The notes beneath the pieces were generated by a model. That model worked only from the letters and a program-made list of their open reading frames with translations. It did not search any database and had not been told where the DNA came from. Positions 8,547 through 17,167 of a stretch of DNA of 59,261 bases are shown here, piece after piece (positions within the stretch are counted from its first letter, which is position 1; each line of letters opens with the position of its first letter). The translations under genes were made by a program, and so were the position numbers. This stretch comes from Komagataeibacter nataicola (GTDB taxonomy: Bacteria; Pseudomonadota; Alphaproteobacteria; Acetobacterales; Acetobacteraceae), in NCBI RefSeq assembly GCF_003207795.1, contig NZ_NIRT01000019.1, positions 1-59,261 of the forward strand. Reading direction: 5' to 3'.

Positions 8547-9371
8547 TCAGGGCCGGGTGGTGAGGCCGCGCAGATAGCGGCGGTGGCCCCGGCGCCCGAG
8601 CAGTTTCATGATGGGCAGGCTCAGGTTGAGCAGCCGCATGGAGGTGAGGCAGGCGTGGGTGAACAGCTTGTCGAATACGGAACTGAAGATCTCGCGGCTG
8701 CCGCGCTCGCAGCATTCAAGGATGCGCTGCGCCGTGACATCGGGTTCCTGTGGCGGGTCGATGAAGTTGTAGATCGACCCGCCCGCCGCCATTTCCTGGC
8801 TGAGCATGGGGGTGTTGACGCTGGCGGGATAGATGGAAGAAACCTGTATGCGCCGGGGCCGCAGCTCCTGCTCGAGTGCGCGCGCAAACCCGCGCAGGCC
8901 GAATTTGGCCGCCGTATAGACACTGCTGCCCGCAAGCGGAAAAGCCGCCGCCATGGAATTGACGAAAACGATATGCCCCCCGCGCGGCATGATGGGCAGC
9001 AGGGCATTGGTCAGTTCAATCGGTGCGGTCAGGTCAACGGCAATCTGGCTGGCAATCGTGGCGCTGTCGAGTCTGCCCACGGGCTGGGGCGTTATCACGC
9101 CCGCGCAGTGCACCAGCACATCTACTTTTGCGGTACGGGCCGCAATGGTGGCGGCGGCCTGCTTTATGCTCTCGTTATTGGTCAGGTCACACACGACAGT
9201 CGTTATGCCGGAACTATCGGGCCGTGCCTGGCGCGACAGGATGATGATGGCGTAACCCCGCGCGCGCATGCGACGGACGAGAGCCTGCCCGATACCGCCC
9301 GTTGCCCCCGTGACAACGGCAACCCGGCCTTCACCTGCACCGGGTTTTTCGTTTAACGCACTCTTTTCCAA
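8547..9371 (-). CDS. Short-chain dehydrogenase/reductase
   Basis: 274 residues. The NAD(P)-binding TGATGGIGQ motif is at residues 21–29, the NxAG-like segment reads HCAGVI, and the active site is YTAAKFG near residue 152, preceded by a catalytic serine in FVNSMAAAF. The C-terminal ~40 residues are basic and hydrophobic (LLNLSLPIMKLLGRRG), which suggests membrane association, as in SDRs acting on lipid substrates. The substrate cannot be read from sequence. The frame starts at TTG 9371 with AGGGAAG about 16 bases upstream; no in-frame ATG precedes the Rossmann motif. Confidence 0.85.
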   Translation of the reverse strand: MEKSALNEKPGAGEGRVAVVTGATGGIGQALVRRMRARGYAIIILSRQARPDSSGITTVVCDLTNNESIKQAAATIAARTAKVDVLVHCAGVITPQPVGRLDSATIASQIAVDLTAPIELTNALLPIMPRGGHIVFVNSMAAAFPLAGSSVYTAAKFGLRGFARALEQELRPRRIQVSSIYPASVNTPMLSQEMAAGGSIYNFIDPPQEPDVTAQRILECCERGSREIFSSVFDKLFTHACLTSMRLLNLSLPIMKLLGRRGHRRYLRGLTTRP

Positions 9372-9830
9372 TGATCTTCGTACTTCCCTGAGCGCAATAT
9401 CCGTTGCCGCGCCTGATACGCGGCAGACCGGATATTCCGCAAGCTGTTTTGTCGTGCCATGACGGGATCATGTCATTCCCGTGACGGGCAGGAGCCATGC
9501 TATCTGGAATAAAATAATCCGTCGATAAGCCGCAGTCACTCTTTGTTACGAAATGAGCATGCGGATTGATGCGACGGCAGCACATTCGTGCCTGAAAATC
9601 CCGACATCTGAATTACAGATATTTACAGTATTGGACGGTTGGAAATGCCTCGTTACTGCAATAGTCCCGCACGCATCGTCACATCATGCTTTCCGTGCCG
9701 CATGGGGGCGCAATGCTGGCCATTAATCCGGTGATACCAGACTAAGAACACAGGGTCGCGCGTCAGGGCATGCGGCACGATACTCGGCCGCGCGCACAGA
9801 ACTGACTGACTGGATCGGGGAAATCATATG
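9372..9830. other. 459-base intergenic stretch
   Basis: Between the SDR start and tRNA-Ser. I see no gene with convincing codon use, no repeat copy and no clear terminator. The stretch would hold the SDR promoter (toward its left end) and the 3' flank of the tRNA. Confidence 0.4.
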
Positions 9831-9921
9831 TGGCGGAGAGAGTGGGATTCGAACCCACGGTACGCTATTAACGTACACACGCTTTCCAAGCGTGCGCCTT
9901 AAGCCGCTCGGCCATCTCTCC
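9831..9921 (-). tRNA. tRNA-Ser (GGA anticodon), CCA encoded
   Basis: On the minus strand the gene runs from GGAGAGATGG to TCTCTCCGCCA. It has a class II long variable arm (GTACG…CGTAC) and anticodon loop TTGGAAA. The acceptor stem is fully paired and CCA is encoded at 9831–9833. Confidence 0.96.
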
Positions 9922-10066
9922 AGCCGTATCGAAGTCTGGCCATGCCCGTGGGGCGGCTGTATCCGATGGGTGCGGAACATATCACCAAATTCCGTCCGCG
10001 CAAGGGGAAAACGGCATGCCCCGCCCGCCCGCCGCAATTCGGCGTGGCAGGCGGTCGGGACAGGAG

Positions 10067-11872
10067 TTACTGGTCCATCTTGAGGGCTGCGAGGAAGGCG
10101 CTCTGCGGGATCTCGACCTTGCCGAACTGCCGCATGCGCTTTTTGCCTTCCTTCTGCTTTTCGAGCAGTTTGCGCTTGCGCGAGATGTCGCCGCCATAGC
10201 ACTTGGCGGTTACGTCCTTCGACATGGCGCCAATGGTCTCGCGCGCGATGATGCGGCTGCCAATGGCGGCCTGCACTGCGATCTTGAACAACTGGCGGGG
10301 GATCAGTTCCTTGAGCTTGGCGCAGATGGAGCGCCCGCGCGTCTCGGCCGCCGAGCGGTGGGCGATGAAGGACAGCGCATCCACCGGCTCCTGGTTGACA
10401 AGGATGGAGATGCGCACGAGGTCGCTCTCCTCGTAGCCGTCCATCTGGTAGTCAAAGCTGGCATAGCCGCGGGTAACGGATTTCAGGCGGTCATAGAAGT
10501 CGAACACCACCTCGTTGAGCGGCAGGCGATAGACCGCCATGGCGCGGTTGCCCACGTAGGTCAGGTCTTCCTGCACGCCGCGCCGCTCGCTGCACAGGGT
10601 CAGCACCGCGCCCAGATATTCATCGGGCACCATGATGGTGGCCTTGATCCACGGTTCCTCGATTTTCTCGATCAGCGACAGGTCGGGCATGTCGGCGGGG
10701 TTGTGCAGTTCCGCCGTCTCGCCATTGGTCAGCTGCATTTTATAGACCACCGAAGGCGCGGTCGCGATCAGGTCCAGGTCAAATTCGCGGCTCAGCCGCT
10801 CCTGGATGATCTCGAGGTGCAGCAGCCCAAGGAACCCGCAGCGAAAGCCGAAGCCCAGCGCGGCGGAGGTTTCGGCCTCGTAGTGGAAGGAGGCATCATT
10901 GAGCCGCAGCTTGGCCAGGCTGTCACGCAGCTTTTCAAAGTCATCGGCCACGATGGGGTACATGCCGCACCACACCACCGGGATGGAGGGCTTGAAGCCA
11001 GCCAGCGGGGTCTCGGCGGGGCGGCGGTCATCGGTAATGGTGTCGCCCACATTGGTGTCGGCCACGGTCTTGATGGCGGCGTTGATGTAGCCGATCTCGC
11101 CCGGGCCAAGCTCGGCCACGTTGGTCATGCGGGGCGCGAACACGCCCACCTGGTCCACAAGATGCACCACGCCCGATGACATCATGCGGATGCGCATGCC
11201 GCGCCTGAGCCGCCCTTCCTTTACACGCACCAGCGTGATGACGCCCAGATACGGGTCGTACCAGCTATCGACGAGCAGCGCCTTGAGCGGGGCTTCGGCA
11301 TCACCCGTGGGCGGCGGCAGGCGCCTGACCAGCGCCTCGAGCACGGCCTCGATGTTCAGCCCGGTCTTGGCCGAGACCTCGACGGCGTCCTCGGCGTCAA
11401 TGCCCACCACTTCCTCGATCTGTTCCTTGACGCGCGGGCAGTCGGCGGCGGGCAGGTCAACCTTGTTGAGCACCGGCACGATCTCGTGATTGGCGTCGAT
11501 GGCCTGATACACGTTGGCCAGGGTCTGCGCCTCCACCCCCTGCGAGGCATCGACCACGAGCAGCGAACCCTCGCACGCGGCGAGCGAGCGGCTGACCTCA
11601 TAGGCGAAGTCGACATGGCCCGGCGTGTCCATGAGGTTGAGCACGTAGGTCTTGCCATCTTCCGCCGGGTAGGTCAGGCGGACGGTCTGCGCCTTGATGG
11701 TGATGCCGCGTTCACGTTCCAGATCCATGTTGTCCAGAACCTGATTGGTCATTTCCCGCTGGGTCAGCGCGCCGCAGGCCTGAATCAGGCGGTCGGCCAG
11801 GGTCGATTTGCCATGGTCGATATGCGCGATGATCGAGAAATTGCGGATCAGGGAGAGGGGCGTGTCGGTCAT
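10067..11872 (-). CDS. lepA: Elongation factor 4 (LepA), ribosomal back-translocase
   Basis: 601 residues, the normal LepA length. G-domain motifs: HIDHGKST (17–24), RGITIKA (switch I region), DTPGHVDF and NKVD. After the G domain come the EF-G-like domains and the LepA-specific C-terminal domain ending in [15 protein letters not shown]. LepA binds ribosomes and affects elongation and 30S maturation under stress such as ionic or acid conditions. ATG 11872 gives the usual [21 protein letters not shown] start. Monocistronic, with tRNA-Ser downstream. Confidence 0.97.
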   Translation of the reverse strand: MTDTPLSLIRNFSIIAHIDHGKSTLADRLIQACGALTQREMTNQVLDNMDLERERGITIKAQTVRLTYPAEDGKTYVLNLMDTPGHVDFAYEVSRSLAACEGSLLVVDASQGVEAQTLANVYQAIDANHEIVPVLNKVDLPAADCPRVKEQIEEVVGIDAEDAVEVSAKTGLNIEAVLEALVRRLPPPTGDAEAPLKALLVDSWYDPYLGVITLVRVKEGRLRRGMRIRMMSSGVVHLVDQVGVFAPRMTNVAELGPGEIGYINAAIKTVADTNVGDTITDDRRPAETPLAGFKPSIPVVWCGMYPIVADDFEKLRDSLAKLRLNDASFHYEAETSAALGFGFRCGFLGLLHLEIIQERLSREFDLDLIATAPSVVYKMQLTNGETAELHNPADMPDLSLIEKIEEPWIKATIMVPDEYLGAVLTLCSERRGVQEDLTYVGNRAMAVYRLPLNEVVFDFYDRLKSVTRGYASFDYQMDGYEESDLVRISILVNQEPVDALSFIAHRSAAETRGRSICAKLKELIPRQLFKIAVQAAIGSRIIARETIGAMSKDVTAKCYGGDISRKRKLLEKQKEGKKRMRQFGKVEIPQSAFLAALKMDQ

Positions 11873-11960
11873 GCGCGAGACATAGTGTAAAATTGCACGA
11901 AAGTCAGCCGCTACCTGTCATGCCAGGCAGGAAAATATCGGGGCGGCGCAGCGCGCGTGC

Positions 11961-12632
11961 TTACATGCACGCCATCGTGATGCGATGGATGCGCGTGTTG
12001 CCATCCAGAATGATTTCCTGCCCGTCAATGGCGCCGAGGCCGCGGATGCGCACGAGTTCATGTAGCGGGGCGGTAACGGGCGCATCATGCCAGCGTTCGG
12101 TTACATGCCCGCAGCAGGCCATGCCCTGCGCGGTATGGAGCAGCACGCGGTCGCCCACGCGTATGGCCGCCGTGGGCGAGATGATCAGCGTGCCATTGCG
12201 GCGGAAGATCGGCTCCATTGAATCGCAGTCCACATGCACGGCATAGGAATGGTGGTCGGCCATGCCGTGGAAATCCCATTTTTCCCATCGTTCGCCCTCG
12301 GGCAGGCCGGTTTCGTCAAAAAGCTCCGGGTGGGCGAGCTGCGAGAACAGGGCGATCTTGAGGTGGGAATGGTGCACCTTGCCGTCCGCCTCGGGGTCGC
12401 CATGGCCAGCGAGCAGGCGGCTGAACCCCTCAAAGGAGATGCCGGTGGCGCTGAGCGTGCGGGCCAGGCTTTCGGTGCCCGGCCAGCGCGGGCGGCCCGA
12501 GGGGGTGATCCGCTTGGAAGGGTTGAAGGTGGTGCTGTCCAGCCCTGCCGCCCGCGCCAGGCCTGAAGGGGTCAGTCCGCGCTCGGCGGCGAGGCGGTCG
12601 ATTGCGCGCCAGATGTCGGCATGGGTGATCAT
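11961..12632 (-). CDS. HTH regulator with degenerate S24/LexA-type domain
   Basis: 223 residues. The N-terminal ~75 residues form a Cro/C1-like helix-turn-helix (RGLTPSGLARAAGLDSTTF). The C-terminal part is LexA/UmuD-like (peptidase S24): the nucleophile serine is present in CDSMEP (~residue 137), with the following strand pattern NGTLIISP…IRVGDRVLL. The lysine that normally activates this serine, in a VKRL-like strand, is not seen; the matching region reads CGHVTER. The protein may therefore be a non-cleaving sensor or dimerisation version. Its start overlaps the stop of an upstream 72–86 codon gene by ATGA, so the two are translationally coupled. No phage genes surround it, which argues for a chromosomal regulator. 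Target unknown. Confidence 0.8.
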   Translation of the reverse strand: MITHADIWRAIDRLAAERGLTPSGLARAAGLDSTTFNPSKRITPSGRPRWPGTESLARTLSATGISFEGFSRLLAGHGDPEADGKVHHSHLKIALFSQLAHPELFDETGLPEGERWEKWDFHGMADHHSYAVHVDCDSMEPIFRRNGTLIISPTAAIRVGDRVLLHTAQGMACCGHVTERWHDAPVTAPLHELVRIRGLGAIDGQEIILDGNTRIHRITMACM

Positions 12633-12847
12633 GGGGCCAGTTTCAGTATTTCGGTCCGGTGGCGGTCCTGCCCCTGCGCGGTCATGGTGAAGCGGGTCCC
12701 GGCATGCTCATGGGCAAGACCCATGCCCGTGAGCCTGCGCAGGCAGGGATCATCGCGCAGGCCGGCCGGGCGCCCGTTTTCACCACTGAGCTTCAGCCGG
12801 TGCAGGGCCGAGCGGCAGCAGGTTTCAAGGTATGGTTCATTCCACAT
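12629..12847 (-). CDS. Small hypothetical protein coupled to the S24-type regulator
   Basis: 72 residues from ATG 12847 (or 86 from ATG 12889; neither has a good ribosome-binding site). Sequence begins MWNEPYLETCCRSAL and contains RLTGMGLA…GTRFTMTAQGQDRHRTEIL, which reads like a compact folded domain with a winged or beta-hairpin end. The stop codon overlaps the regulator's start (ATGA), a strong sign of an expressed gene. Family not recognised. It could be a partner or co-regulator of the HTH protein. Confidence 0.55.
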   Translation of the reverse strand: MWNEPYLETCCRSALHRLKLSGENGRPAGLRDDPCLRRLTGMGLAHEHAGTRFTMTAQGQDRHRTEILKLAP

Positions 12848-13154
12848 CGCGGCAGGGACCGTTGCAGGCAGGCGGCAGCATTGCCGCAACAGGGGCGGCG
12901 TGGTGCAACCGGGTTAATTCGGGGTAGTATGCGTTTATATGTCACATAGTGCCATTATCGCAGGCTGTCCACCATAGGTATTGGAGGTCATCTGCGTTTG
13001 CAGGGCAGGTGGCATGTGCTGCATGCGCTACGCTTTCAGCGTTTGATTACTATATTCAGGAATGATGACAGTGCATTGTCATGTTTCTGACCGGAATCTG
13101 ACATATGTTTCTGTAAAGTTTCAGGTAGAAACCATTTTGTACAAGGTTCCGTTT

Positions 13155-13637
13155 ATGAAATTTCGTGAATATATGCTTGTGCTGGCAGTTGTCGCGGCAG
13201 GTACGGGTGTTTCCATAACGGCGCGGGCTGCTGATTGCGATAGCAGCCAGACCACCTCCAAATGGGATGTGCTCGGTCGCGTGGCTCAGGCCGGTGACTG
13301 CGCCAACACCCGGCTGCAGGACCGTGAGCAGGCATGGAAGGACAAGCAGCAGAACGTTGAGCAGGGCTATCAGGACCGCAAGGATGCGCTGCGCCAGAAC
13401 ACGGTGGGCCGGTGGGACAGTGCAAAACAGAACCTGACCGATGACCGCGACCGCGTGGACCAGAAGATCCAGAATGGCCGTGACCGGCTTGATGCGATTC
13501 GCAACGCACCCAAAAACCGCCTCGACAAGCTGCGTGATGCAGGCAGCGAGGAACGTCAGCGCTGGGATAACCTGAAAAGCCAGACCGGCTCCGACGTGAG
13601 CAGCCTGTTTGGTGGCAATAGCCAGAACAGCCAGTAA
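13155..13637 (+). CDS. Exported, highly charged helical protein
   Basis: 160 residues. The signal peptide is MKFREYMLVLAVVAAGTGVS followed by ITARAAD, with cleavage probably after ARA. The mature part is rich in Asp, Arg, Gln and Lys with heptad-like spacing (DREQAWKDKQQNVEQGYQDRK…DDRDRVDQKIQNGRDRLD), suggesting an extended coiled coil, and ends in a Gly/Ser/Asn/Gln-rich tail. Two cysteines (DCDSS and GDCAN) could form a disulfide near the mature N terminus. Function unknown; a periplasmic or surface protein. ATG 13155 gives a clean signal peptide, whereas an in-frame ATG at 13062 would bury it. The stop is followed directly by a long repeat copy. Confidence 0.75.
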   Translation: MKFREYMLVLAVVAAGTGVSITARAADCDSSQTTSKWDVLGRVAQAGDCANTRLQDREQAWKDKQQNVEQGYQDRKDALRQNTVGRWDSAKQNLTDDRDRVDQKIQNGRDRLDAIRNAPKNRLDKLRDAGSEERQRWDNLKSQTGSDVSSLFGGNSQNSQ

Positions 13638-13641
13638 AGAA

Positions 13642-13811
13642 CTGTTCAGGAACAGGGTTTAGATAAAAATAATCAAAGTCATCAGGTGCCGCCTTTTTTC
13701 AAAAAGGCGGCGTCTTCTGAAGCTTTTTGGGAAAAGCTTCGCCAAAAACTTTATAATTTCAGGATATTATTGGGCCTGACTTTCCAAACAGCCTCTCAGG
13801 AACCGTTCCTG
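13642..13811 (+). repeat. Intergenic hairpin repeat, longest copy with flanking palindromes
   Basis: The most complete copy. It begins with the dyad CTGTTC-AG-GAACAG (13642–13655), followed by AGATAAAAATAATC, the perfect stem GCCGCC…GGCGGC (13689–13712), the AAGCTTTTTGGGAAAAGCTT hairpin, CGCCAAAAACTTT and the tail CAGGATATTATTG/GCCTGACTTTC shared with the copy at 100. It closes with a second dyad CAGGAAC-C-GTTCCTG (13797–13811). Confidence 0.85.
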
Positions 13812-13935
13812 AAATCCGCAGCCCGGCATCCACCCTGCCGCGCGCTCAGCGGGGAGGGGATGGTTTTGCCCCGGACGCCCTGACAGGACTGGGAGCCTAC
13901 GAAGGGCCATCGTGTTTCATAGCCCTGAAACACAA

Positions 13936-13959
13936 CATGCCCGGACGATGCCGGGCATG
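13936..13959 (-). terminator. Probable terminator of the DEAD-box helicase gene
   Basis: CATGCCCGG (13936–13944) pairs perfectly with CCGGGCATG (13951–13959). On the minus strand the hairpin lies 24 bases past the helicase stop and is followed by TTGTGTTT. Confidence 0.6.
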
Positions 13960-13983
13960 AAGGAAACGTAAGGACGTTGGCGC

Positions 13984-15759
13984 TTATGAACGTGGCGGGC
14001 GCTTGCGCGATGAAGCTGCTCCGCGCGGTCCGCCGCCAAACCCGCCACCGGGGCGACCACCGCCACCACCGGGCTTGCGGGCGAAGGGGCGGCCACCGCG
14101 CGGCGGGCCGCTGCGGCGCGGGCCTGCGCCACCGGCAGGGGCTGCGGCAGGCGAGATCTGCACTTCGTCATTCTCGATCGCGGCAATGCACGAGCGGAAC
14201 TTCTCGGTCGATTCCGGCGTGATCTCGAACAGCGTCTGGCTGTCATTGATGCGGATGGCGCCGATATCCGCCTTGCGCACGCCACCAAGGCGGCAGATCA
14301 GCGGAATCAGCCATTTCGGGTCGGCCTTTTCCTGCCGGCCCACATTCATGGCGAACCACGCGCCCGGCTCGCCGCTGCCATAGCTCTCACGCGGGGGGCG
14401 CGGGCCGTCGCGCTCGGTGCGCTCACGCACGGGGCGCGGGGCGTCAGGCGTGATGTGGCGCACGTTCTCCGGCGCGGGCAGGCGAGCGCGATACATCTGC
14501 AGCAGGGCTGCGGCAAGCTGCTCGCTCGTCCGGCCTTCCACAAGCTGTCCCACCAGTTCGGCATCGGCTTCGGCCACGTCCTGGTTCAGCACGGGGTCGG
14601 CCAGCAGGCGCCTGGCGTCATTGGCGCGGATCTCGGCGGCCGTGGGCACGCCGGACCATGTGGCGGTGATCTTCGCACCCTGCATCAGGCGCTCGGCGCG
14701 GCGGCGCTGTGACATGGGCACCATCAGCACGCACACGCCCTTGCGGCCCGCACGCCCCGTGCGGCCCGAACGGTGCAGCAGGGTGGCCGGGTCGGTCGGC
14801 AGGGTGGCATGCACCACCAGCGCCAGCGCGGGGATGTCGATGCCACGGGCTGCCACGTCGGTGGCCACGCACACGTTGGCCTGACCCTTGCGCAGGCTGT
14901 CGATGGCGCGCGTGCGCTCGTTCTGCCCCAGCTCGCCCGAAAGGGCGACCGAGGAGAAGCCGCGCTCGACCAGGGCCGCCTGCATGTGGCGCACCATCTC
15001 ACGCGTGGCGCAGAACACCATGGTGGTCTGGCTGTCGGTATAGCGCAGCACGTTGACGACGGCGGGGATCAGTTCGCGCGCATCGGCCACGATGGCGCGG
15101 TATTCGATATCGGCATGCTGCTTGGCGCCCGAAAGCGTATCAATGCGCACGGCGTCGTTCTGGTAGCGCCGCGCCAGCGATGCGATTTCCTTGGCGATGG
15201 TGGCCGAGAACAGCAGCGTGCGGCGGGTTTTGGGCATGGCGTCGAGCAACTGCTCGAGTTCATCGCGGAAGCCGAGGTCAAGCATCTCGTCGGCTTCATC
15301 AAGCACGACCACGCGCAGGTCCGACATGTCCAGCCGGCCACGGGACTGGTGGTCGCACAGCCGCCCCGGCGTGCCGACCACGATATGCGCGCCCATCTGG
15401 AGCGCGCGCGCCTCGCGGCGGGCATCCATGCCGCCAATGCATGACACGATGCGCCCGCCCGCGGGGGCATAGAGCCAGGTCAGCTCGCGCGTGACCTGCA
15501 TGGCCAGCTCGCGCGTCGGCGCGATGATGACGGCCAGCGGCGGGCCTGCGGGGCCAAAGCGCTCGGCGCCACCAAGCAGGGTGTCGGCCATGGCGATGCC
15601 GAAGGCAACGGTCTTGCCCGAGCCGGTCTGGGCGGAGACGAGGAGGTCACGCCCCTCGGCTGCGACATCCAGAACTGCTTTCTGGACGGGAGTCGGGTTG
15701 TCGTACCCACGCTCGTCCAGCGCGCGTTGCAGGGCGGGGTGGGTTTCGGGAAACGGCAT
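13984..15759 (-). CDS. DEAD-box ATP-dependent RNA helicase with DbpA-like C-terminal domain
   Basis: 591 residues. The helicase core carries the Q motif (NPTPVQ), SAQTGSGKT, PTRELAM, GTPGR, DEADEML, SAT, ARGIDIP and HRSGRTGRAG. After the core comes a DbpA-type RNA-binding fold (KADPKWLIPLICRLGG…ITPESTEKF). The last ~45 residues are a Gly/Arg/Pro-rich tail that should bind RNA nonspecifically. By family the protein unwinds RNA in ribosome assembly or mRNA decay (DeaD/CsdA/DbpA group). ATG 15759 gives the usual MPFPETHPALQRAL start; ATG 15834 would add 25 unrelated residues. A gene name is not given because DeaD and DbpA cannot be separated safely. Confidence 0.93.
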   Translation of the reverse strand: MPFPETHPALQRALDERGYDNPTPVQKAVLDVAAEGRDLLVSAQTGSGKTVAFGIAMADTLLGGAERFGPAGPPLAVIIAPTRELAMQVTRELTWLYAPAGGRIVSCIGGMDARREARALQMGAHIVVGTPGRLCDHQSRGRLDMSDLRVVVLDEADEMLDLGFRDELEQLLDAMPKTRRTLLFSATIAKEIASLARRYQNDAVRIDTLSGAKQHADIEYRAIVADARELIPAVVNVLRYTDSQTTMVFCATREMVRHMQAALVERGFSSVALSGELGQNERTRAIDSLRKGQANVCVATDVAARGIDIPALALVVHATLPTDPATLLHRSGRTGRAGRKGVCVLMVPMSQRRRAERLMQGAKITATWSGVPTAAEIRANDARRLLADPVLNQDVAEADAELVGQLVEGRTSEQLAAALLQMYRARLPAPENVRHITPDAPRPVRERTERDGPRPPRESYGSGEPGAWFAMNVGRQEKADPKWLIPLICRLGGVRKADIGAIRINDSQTLFEITPESTEKFRSCIAAIENDEVQISPAAAPAGGAGPRRSGPPRGGRPFARKPGGGGGRPGGGFGGGPRGAASSRKRPPRS

Positions 15760-15947
15760 GTATCGGGTAATCCGGACAAAAACATGAAGAACATGGGCGA
15801 CGCAGGAAGGAAACTGGCCGCCGGCCGTGTTCATGCGTCAGGGGAGAAGGCCGGTGCATAAAGAATGATTGCCCCAAAAGCCAGAATTAATAATGGCCGG
15901 GGCGTTTTTGCGCGTGCGCCCGGGCATCTTCAGTGCGGCTCAGGGGA

Positions 15948-16028
15948 CATGAAAAAGGTTTCCGGATGCCGCCTTTGTTTATAAAGCGGCGCTCTTCCGG
16001 GACCTGAAAAACCACACCAGAAACCTTT
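15948..16028 (+). repeat. Intergenic hairpin repeat, diverged
   Basis: GGTTTCCGGATGCCGCC, an A/T core, then GCGGCGCTCTTCC and ACACCAGAAACC. The element abuts the stop codon of the alcohol dehydrogenase gene (16029–16031), so it forms that gene's 3' end on the minus strand. Confidence 0.75.
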
Positions 16029-17015
16029 TTAGGGCACCAGCACGGCAGCGCCTTCAAAGCGGCCGTGGCGCAGGTCATCAAGCGCTTTGTTGGCGTCCTT
16101 CAGCGGATAGGGCGTGGTGGTGGTGCGGATGTCCACGCGCGGCACGAGTTCGAGGAAGTCGATCCCGTCCTGCCGGGTCAGGTTGGCAACCGACATGATC
16201 TGGCGCTCCTCCCACAGCAGGTCGTAGGAAAAGGCCGGGATCTCGCTCATGTGGATGCCCGCGCATACCACGCGCCCCGCCTTGTGCACGGCCTTGAGCG
16301 CTGCGGGCACCAGCGCGCCCACGGGCGCGAAGATGATGGTGGCGTCAAGCTGTTCGGGCGGGGCTTCATCCGAGCCGCCTGCCCATACGCAGCCGAGCGA
16401 GCGGGCGAATTCCTGGGTTTTCGTGTCACCAGGGCGGGTGAAGGCATAGACCTTGCGCCCCTGCCACACGGCCACCTGTGCAATGATATGGGCTGCCGCC
16501 CCAAAGCCATACAGCCCGATGCTCCGGGCCTCCTGGCCCGCCATGACCAGTGAGCGCCAGCCGATCAGCCCCGCGCAGAGCAGCGGAGCCACGGCCACAT
16601 CGTCATCCCCATCAGGCAGGGGAAAGGTGAAATGCGCATCCGCCACCGCTTTCGTGGCGTAGCCGCCATCACGCGTGTAGCCAGTGAACAGCGGGTGGTC
16701 GCACAGGTTCTCGTGGTCGGTCTGGCAGTAGTGGCAGCAGCCACAGGTATGGCCCAGCCACGGAATGCCCACGCGCTGGCCCATGTGCAGCCCCTCCACA
16801 TTGGGGCCGATGGCGTCGATCCGTCCCACGATCTCGTGGCCGGGGGTCAGCGCATGGCCGGGGAAGGGCAGGTCGGCGTCGACCACGTGCAAGTCGGTGC
16901 GGCACACGCCACACGCGCCTACGGTCACGCGGATCTGTCCCGGCCCCGGCTGGGGGTCGGGCAGTTCGGTCCATTGCAGGGCGGTGTGGGGGGCGAGCAG
17001 TCGCATTGCGTACAT
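16029..17015 (-). CDS. Zinc-dependent alcohol dehydrogenase
   Basis: 328 residues of the medium-chain dehydrogenase family, oxidising alcohols or reducing aldehydes with NAD(P). Catalytic zinc ligands: Cys in GACGVCRTDLH (~residue 36) and the His of PGHE. The structural zinc site is CGCCHYCQTDHENLC (~residues 91–105). The nucleotide-binding Rossmann segment is IGLYGFGAAAHII. The sequence most resembles the AdhA/AdhP-like cytosolic enzymes common in acetic acid bacteria; it is not the membrane PQQ-dependent enzyme. The start at 17015 is fixed by AAGGAG 8–13 bases upstream. Monocistronic, ending at a repeat copy. Confidence 0.92.
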   Translation of the reverse strand: MYAMRLLAPHTALQWTELPDPQPGPGQIRVTVGACGVCRTDLHVVDADLPFPGHALTPGHEIVGRIDAIGPNVEGLHMGQRVGIPWLGHTCGCCHYCQTDHENLCDHPLFTGYTRDGGYATKAVADAHFTFPLPDGDDDVAVAPLLCAGLIGWRSLVMAGQEARSIGLYGFGAAAHIIAQVAVWQGRKVYAFTRPGDTKTQEFARSLGCVWAGGSDEAPPEQLDATIIFAPVGALVPAALKAVHKAGRVVCAGIHMSEIPAFSYDLLWEERQIMSVANLTRQDGIDFLELVPRVDIRTTTTPYPLKDANKALDDLRHGRFEGAAVLVP

Positions 17016-17126
17016 TGGGTGCGCTCCTTGGGCTGTCAGGGGCGGCCTGCTGGCCGCTGGTGCCATGATGCACAGGCTAGCATGATGGTGCCCCCCGCGG
17101 CATGACATGCATCATCGCGCTGTTCT

Positions 17127-17163
17127 GCTTTGAAATAAGGCGGCGTTCTCCTGAACGGGTTCC
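17127..17163 (+). repeat. Intergenic hairpin repeat fragment
   Basis: TTTGAAATAAGGCGGCGTTC followed by TCCTGAACGGGTTCC: the distal half of the GC hairpin and following segment only. It abuts the 3' end of the minus-strand gene stopping at 17168. Confidence 0.6.
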
Positions 17164-17167
17164 GCGC

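Larger units (their letters stand above)
13638..13983. other. Intergenic stretch with long repeat and helicase terminator
   Basis: 346 bases between the exported protein and the convergent helicase gene. The first half is the long repeat copy at 13642–13811; the second half holds only the hairpin at 13936–13959. No gene seen. Confidence 0.6.

Noticed and set aside
7519-8715. 398-codon minus-strand frame across the deaminase gene
   Set aside because: Shadow of the 8-oxoguanine deaminase gene; composition is His/Arg/Ala-rich as expected for antisense of GC-rich coding DNA.
9331-9585. 84-codon minus frame upstream of the SDR
   Set aside because: Overlaps the SDR start in another frame, no ribosome-binding site, cysteine/histidine-rich random-looking composition.
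11961-12847. Prophage immunity region
   Set aside because: The regulator is repressor-like, but no integrase, structural or lysis genes, and no attachment sites, are found around it.
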